From positions 1 through 9,045 of the forward strand of contig CAUDCB010000073.1 in NCBI GenBank assembly GCA_958447915.1: a stretch of 9,045 bases of DNA. Reading direction: 5' to 3'. The position numbers and the translations under genes were made by a program. This document shows, in pieces, positions 6,128-9,045 of this stretch. The DNA is from an uncultured Collinsella sp. (GTDB lineage Bacteria; Actinomycetota; Coriobacteriia; Coriobacteriales; Coriobacteriaceae). How positions within the stretch are numbered: position 1 is the stretch's first letter; every line of letters starts with the position of its first letter. The notes under the pieces are model-generated. The model saw nothing but the letters and a program-made list of their open reading frames with translations. It made no database searches and was not told the origin of the DNA.

Positions 6128-6233
6128 TAGGGGTTTCCCAGGTGCCCGAGATTGCCCCGAAAGAGGAGCGCCGCGTACTTTGGTACGCAAGCGACGGTTT
6201 GAGGGGCAAGGTCGGGTGCCTGGGGAAGCCCTA
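6128..6233 (-). repeat. 106-base imperfect hairpin overlapping the dipeptidase stop codon
   Basis: Arms 6128-6149 and 6212-6233 (22 bases each) pair with one G-G mismatch and three G-U-type wobbles. After a 2-base internal loop, TTGCCCC (6152-6158) pairs with GGGGCAA (6203-6209). At the tip GCGTAC (6173-6178) pairs with GTACGC (6183-6188) around TTTG. The outer arm ends exactly on the TAG stop (6231-6233). No T-run follows on either strand. In the transcript it would be a long 3' UTR stem upstream of the terminator. It may be a dispersed repeat inserted at the gene end, or an mRNA stabiliser. What is seen is the structure; function is inferred. Confidence 0.6.
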
Positions 6234-7667
6234 CAGCTCGAGTTCGTTGAGGCGCAGGATTGCCACGATATAAATCTTGAGCGCCTGCTTGAGCTGCTCC
6301 TCGTTGGCGCACTCGTTGGGGCCGTGCATCTGGCCGCCCCACGCGGGCAGCTCAAGGCCGGTCTCCTCGGGGCCAAACGACACGGCGCGGGCAAAGTTGC
6401 GTGCGTACGTGCCGCCGCCCATGGCGAAGGGCTCGGCATGCTTACCCGTAAACTCGTTATAGGTGTCAATCAGCGCCTTCACGGCCGGGTCGTTGGCCGA
6501 AACTGAGAACGGCACCTTGGCACGACCCACGCGATACGTCACACCAAAGCGGCCCACGAGCGGCTCGAGCTGCTCGCAGATGGTATCGGCGCTCGTGCTG
6601 TCGGGAAAACGCACGTCGACGACCTGCTCGATGTGGCCATCCACCACACGGATGACGCCGGGGTTGCAGGTGAGCGGGCCAAACGCCGGGCTCGTCGCAT
6701 CGATTCCCAAGCCGCGACCATAGGCATCCGCGTGCACAAAGGCCAAGAACTTGACGAACTCGTGCTCGGCAGGCGTCAGCAGGCGCTCGTCACGGGCACC
6801 AAACGCGTCCTCGGCCTCGCGCAGATATGACACGATCAGGCCGACGGCATTGATCGTTCCATCGGGCATCGAGGCATGACCGCCAATGCCGTGGGCAAAA
6901 AACTGCGCATGGCCGTTATCGAGCGTCGTAATCTCCAGGCGGTCGGCATTCTCAACGGGTGCCGGCAGTTCATCGGCGGCAATCGCGAGCTCACAGATAG
7001 ACTGCGACGGAATGGCGTTGCTCGCCTCGGCACCGCTCCACGATACGATGCGCCCGCCGTCGATCTTGGAGCTCACAAACGTCGCCCCAAACTGGCCCTT
7101 CTCGGCATTACAAACCGGGAACTCGGCATCGGGCGTAAACAGAAAGTCGGGGTTCGCGTGGTTCTCCAAATAATGGTGAACGTCGGACATGCCCACTTCC
7201 TCATCGCAGCCCAGCAGCGCGCGGAAGGTATAGCGCGGGGTGATGCCGTGCTTGAGCAGATAGGCGCCGGCGTAGAGCGACAGCACAGCCGGACCCTTGT
7301 CGTCGATCACGCCGCGACCGAGCAGCCAGCCCTCGCGACGCTCCATCGCAAACGGATCGGTGTTCCAACCGGGACCGGCGGGAACCACGTCCACATGGCA
7401 AATGGTCGCGAGCTGCTTGTCGCCGCGGCCCGGGATATCGGCAATGCCCACATAGCCCTCGTCGTCGCTCGTCTGGTAGCCGAGCTTTTGCGCAATGCCG
7501 AGCGCGCAATCGAGCGCGTCACGGACCGGGCGGCCAAACGGCGCGCCGGGCTCCGCATCGGCAGAAACTGCCACGGACGGATAACTCACCAGCTGCTCGA
7601 TATCGGCGACGACATCTTCCCAGACCTCGTCGACATACTCAGCGACGCTCTGCTCCACCTGATTCAT
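6231..7667 (-). CDS. Sapep/PepV-type M20 metallodipeptidase
   Basis: A 478-residue cytoplasmic dipeptidase of peptidase family M20, in the size range of PepV and Sapep. It would cleave dipeptides with two divalent metals (Mn or Zn). The active site is fully visible: H91 and D93 in HVDVVP, D122 in GRGVIDDKGP bridging the metals, E156 (catalytic base) and E157 in GCDEEVG, D180 in FTPDAEFP, and H448 in GQMHGPNE. H264 in the GIGGHASMP segment of the lid domain matches the histidine that stabilises the transition state in PepV. The frame is open 15 codons further upstream, but the ATG at 7667 has a perfect AAGGAGG 6 bases away and removes a spurious basic leader. It lies 54 bases after the HAD phosphatase stop with no terminator between, so it is probably co-transcribed. 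Its stop codon lies inside a large hairpin. Specificity (beta-Ala- versus general Xaa dipeptides) cannot be read from sequence. Confidence 0.94.
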   Translation of the reverse strand: MNQVEQSVAEYVDEVWEDVVADIEQLVSYPSVAVSADAEPGAPFGRPVRDALDCALGIAQKLGYQTSDDEGYVGIADIPGRGDKQLATICHVDVVPAGPGWNTDPFAMERREGWLLGRGVIDDKGPAVLSLYAGAYLLKHGITPRYTFRALLGCDEEVGMSDVHHYLENHANPDFLFTPDAEFPVCNAEKGQFGATFVSSKIDGGRIVSWSGAEASNAIPSQSICELAIAADELPAPVENADRLEITTLDNGHAQFFAHGIGGHASMPDGTINAVGLIVSYLREAEDAFGARDERLLTPAEHEFVKFLAFVHADAYGRGLGIDATSPAFGPLTCNPGVIRVVDGHIEQVVDVRFPDSTSADTICEQLEPLVGRFGVTYRVGRAKVPFSVSANDPAVKALIDTYNEFTGKHAEPFAMGGGTYARNFARAVSFGPEETGLELPAWGGQMHGPNECANEEQLKQALKIYIVAILRLNELEL

Positions 7668-7673
7668 GGACGG

Positions 7674-7680
7674 CCTCCTT
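7674..7680 (-). promoter_or_regulatory. Strong Shine-Dalgarno site of the dipeptidase gene
   Basis: Minus strand AAGGAGG, fully complementary to the 16S anti-SD core, 6 bases before the ATG at 7667. It fixes that start over the upstream in-frame ATG at 7712 and is the best ribosome site in the window, suggesting efficient translation. Confidence 0.85.
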
Positions 7681-7721
7681 ACCAATGAGCGGCGAGCGTG
7701 CCCGCCCCTCACATTACGTCA

Positions 7722-8384
7722 TTAGATAGCGAAAAGTTTAGCAAGCTCGGCCACCGAGTGCACCACCGCATCAGCGCCCGCGGCCTCATGCTCACCCGGC
7801 GCCGCCGCGCCCGAATAGATGCCGATGCACGGCACGCCCATCGCGTGCGCGCCCTCCACATCGTTAAAGCGGTCGCCAATCATCACGGCCTCGTCCGCGG
7901 TCGCGCCCAGGGCCGCCAGGGCATCTCGGACCGAATCCGCCTTGGTCTCGCGCCCCTGCGGCGGATTCATGCCAACCACGGCTTCGAACTGGCAAAGCCC
8001 CAGCTCACGCACCATATCGATGCACTTCGCCTCCATGCGCGACGTCGCCACGGCCATACGCTTGCCCTGGGCGGCCAACCCATCCAGCAGCTCGGGGATC
8101 CCATCGAACACGGGATACTCCCCCGGTCCCAGCTCATCAAAAAAGGCGCGGTACTCATCGGCCACCACAAGCGACTCCTCGCGGGAGAAGCCATAAAAGT
8201 CGTGGAAGCTCTTCCACAGGGGCGGCCCGATCATACGGCGCAGGTCACCCATCTGCGCCTCAGAAAATCCGCGGGCAGCCAGCGTCTTGCGCGTCGAGGC
8301 CATCACCGCCCGACCCGTATCGGCCACCGTGCCGTCAAAATCGAACAGCACAATCGGCCGCCTGCATATCTCCAGTGCCTCCAT
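7722..8384 (-). CDS. HAD-family phosphatase, phosphoglycolate phosphatase-like
   Basis: A 220-residue soluble HAD hydrolase (subfamily I, alpha-helical cap). Motif I is DFDGTVADT (D15 nucleophile, D17 acid/base), motif II ATS (T114/S115), motif III K148 in ETKADSV, and motif IV GDRFNDVEGA (D171, D175 binding Mg). The cap lies at about 25-95. The family dephosphorylates small phosphoesters such as 2-phosphoglycolate or nucleotides; the GDRxxD motif IV followed by GV.CIGIYSG is typical of this group, but the substrate is not resolved. Start choice: AGAGGG (8391-8396) sits 6 bases before the ATG at 8384. An ATG two codons earlier (8390) is almost on top of that site, and a GTG at 8417 has only a weak site. 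It is the first gene of a probable two-gene unit with the dipeptidase and diverges from the DegV gene. Confidence 0.9.
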   Translation of the reverse strand: MEALEICRRPIVLFDFDGTVADTGRAVMASTRKTLAARGFSEAQMGDLRRMIGPPLWKSFHDFYGFSREESLVVADEYRAFFDELGPGEYPVFDGIPELLDGLAAQGKRMAVATSRMEAKCIDMVRELGLCQFEAVVGMNPPQGRETKADSVRDALAALGATADEAVMIGDRFNDVEGAHAMGVPCIGIYSGAAAPGEHEAAGADAVVHSVAELAKLFAI

Positions 8385-8390
8385 CGGCAT

Positions 8391-8396
8391 CCCTCT
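8391..8396 (-). promoter_or_regulatory. Ribosome binding site for the HAD phosphatase
   Basis: Minus strand AGAGGG within GGGGAAGAGGG. Its spacing favours the ATG at 8384 and, less well (through GGGGA), that at 8390. Confidence 0.6.
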
Positions 8397-8440
8397 TCCC
8401 CAGTTGATGATTTCCACACCACCACTTCAAACTGTTGACT

Positions 8441-8468
8441 ATTAAACAATTGAACCTAGCAATGTAGA
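8441..8468 (-). promoter_or_regulatory. Candidate promoter for the HAD phosphatase-dipeptidase unit
   Basis: On the minus strand TCTACA (8463-8468, 4 of 6 to -35) and TTTAAT (8441-8446, 5 of 6 to -10) are separated by 16 bases. The surrounding 8425-8485 stretch is clearly A/T-richer than the genes. The predicted leader is about 50 bases. Motif match only. Confidence 0.45.
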
Positions 8469-8478
8469 GCAACTCCAC

Positions 8479-8484
8479 TATACT
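8479..8484 (+). promoter_or_regulatory. Candidate -10 element for the DegV gene
   Basis: TATACT on the plus strand (5 of 6 to consensus), about 55 bases before the ATG at 8541. No convincing -35 is found at 16-18 bases; a TTGAAC at 8450-8455 is 23 bases away, too far. It lies back to back with the minus-strand promoter, so the two genes probably share a short divergent promoter region. Confidence 0.4.
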
Positions 8485-8540
8485 TGTCGCACTTTGCTCT
8501 CAGAAGGCGGCGCGCAAACGCCCCAACGAAAGGTGCAATT

Positions 8541-9045
8541 ATGTCTTTTGCCATCATAACCGACTCCACGTCGGACATCTCCCCCGCCCGCGCCCAAGAG
8601 CTCGGCATTTACGTGATTCCGCTGCATGTGATTATCGAGGGCGAGGACCTGCTCGACCAGGTGCAGATTACCGCCGAGGAGTACGTCGCCCGCATGGCCG
8701 GCTCCGAGCAGCTGCCGCACACCTCGCAGCCGAGCGCCGGCGAGTTCAAGGCGCTCTTTGACCGCGTGCTCGCCGACGGCCACGACAGCGCCATCTTTAT
8801 CTCGCTGTGCAGCGAGTGGTCCGCCTGCTATGCCAACGCCAACCTGGTGGCCGAGACCCACGAGCTCGACGTGCGCTGCATCGATTCGCGCACCGGCTCG
8901 GGCGCCGAAGGCCTGCTGGTGGAGTATGCGCTCGCCATGCGCGAGGACGGTCGCAACCTGGACGAAACCGAGGCGCAGATCCGCGCGACGCTGCCCGACG
9001 CCCACCTGCTGCTGATTCCCCGCACGCTCGAGAACCTGGTCAAGA
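8541..9045 (+). CDS. DegV-family fatty-acid-binding protein, N-terminal part (cut by window edge)
   Basis: 168 codons are visible, open to the right edge; the family is about 280 residues, so roughly 110 are missing. The protein starts MSFAIITDSTSDIS, the DegV hallmark DST/SxD motif (8-12), followed by a conserved IPL segment (26-28) and the HTSQPSAGEF motif (60-69), whose Thr/Ser residues line the fatty-acid carboxylate site in known structures. FakB members of this family present acyl chains to the kinase FakA for phosphorylation, feeding exogenous fatty acids into phospholipid synthesis. The start has GAAAGGTG (8528-8535) 5 bases before it. Odd: the second ligand loop reads SLCSEWSACYANA (88-100) where the family usually has an LSGTYQSA-like stretch, and the next reads DSRTGSGAEG rather than the common DSxxxSxGxG, so this is a divergent member. 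No FakA-like gene is visible. Confidence 0.9.
   Translation, partial: MSFAIITDSTSDISPARAQELGIYVIPLHVIIEGEDLLDQVQITAEEYVARMAGSEQLPHTSQPSAGEFKALFDRVLADGHDSAIFISLCSEWSACYANANLVAETHELDVRCIDSRTGSGAEGLLVEYALAMREDGRNLDETEAQIRATLPDAHLLLIPRTLENLVK

Larger units (their letters stand above)
5799..6230. other. 432-base gene-free region between dipeptidase and pstS
   Basis: No credible coding sequence is present. Short open frames here have no good start sites and read through palindromes. From the pstS side it holds the pstS leader with two small GC-rich stems, a probable promoter/operator zone (about 5905-5990), a 54-base palindromic element (6002-6055), the dipeptidase terminator (6071-6097), and a 106-base hairpin element reaching into the dipeptidase stop codon. 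I see nothing further in 5990-6001, 6056-6070 or 6098-6127 except a weak TATCC/GGATA stem near 6112-6126. Confidence 0.7.

Noticed and set aside
6128..6233. CRISPR repeat or tRNA-like structure
   Set aside because: One inverted repeat only, no array of spaced direct repeats, and no cloverleaf or TPsiC-like consensus.
6027..6469. Short minus-strand open frames across the dipeptidase end and the intergenic hairpins (60-144 codons)
   Set aside because: They overlap the dipeptidase in other frames or read straight through palindromes and the terminator, with no start signals. They could appear as spurious small proteins if the repeat is dispersed.
8478..9005. A 175-codon minus-strand open frame at the right edge
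   Set aside because: Antisense to the DegV-family gene, whose plus-strand frame has a Shine-Dalgarno site and family motifs and simply lacks a stop because the window ends.

Overview
The window looks like chromosomal DNA of a high-GC Gram-positive anaerobe of the Coriobacteriia, most likely Collinsella or a close relative. That assignment is inference. It rests on high GC with strong third-position G/C bias, good Shine-Dalgarno sites, a Tat-type lipoprotein PstS, a Uup-like ABC-F protein, a Sapep/PepV-type dipeptidase and a DegV-family protein found together. No 16S or other marker is present.

Layout. Everything is on the minus strand except the last gene. Reading the minus strand from right to left, a HAD-family phosphatase (7722-8384) is followed by an M20 metallodipeptidase (6231-7667), probably as one transcript ending at a strong intrinsic terminator (6071-6097). 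Next comes a 432-base gene-free stretch (5799-6230). It holds a 106-base imperfect hairpin that starts on the dipeptidase stop codon, the terminator, a separate 54-base palindromic element, and the leader of the next operon. Then comes a compact phosphate-uptake operon pstS-pstC-pstA-pstB (2138-5798). pstC/pstA and pstA/pstB overlap, and the operon closes at an intrinsic terminator (2045-2081) with no phoU behind pstB. A second transcription unit starts after it: a Uup-like ABC-F ATPase (115-1974), with a Cof-type HAD hydrolase starting 6 bases after its stop codon and running off the left edge. At the right edge, divergent from the HAD phosphatase, is the first 168 codons of a DegV-family fatty-acid-binding protein (8541 to the edge).

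How the genes work together. PstS, PstC, PstA and PstB make a complete high-affinity phosphate ABC importer: lipoprotein receptor, two permeases and an ATPase. The flanking genes are ordinary housekeeping functions (ribosome-associated ATPase, phosphatases, dipeptide turnover, lipid handling) with no evident mechanistic link to it.

I found no defence system, prophage, complete transposon, CRISPR array or RNA gene, and no convincing new multi-gene system. The least explained sequence is the structured DNA between the dipeptidase and pstS: two unrelated inverted-repeat elements that look like dispersed genomic repeats. Whether they recur in the genome cannot be settled from this window.
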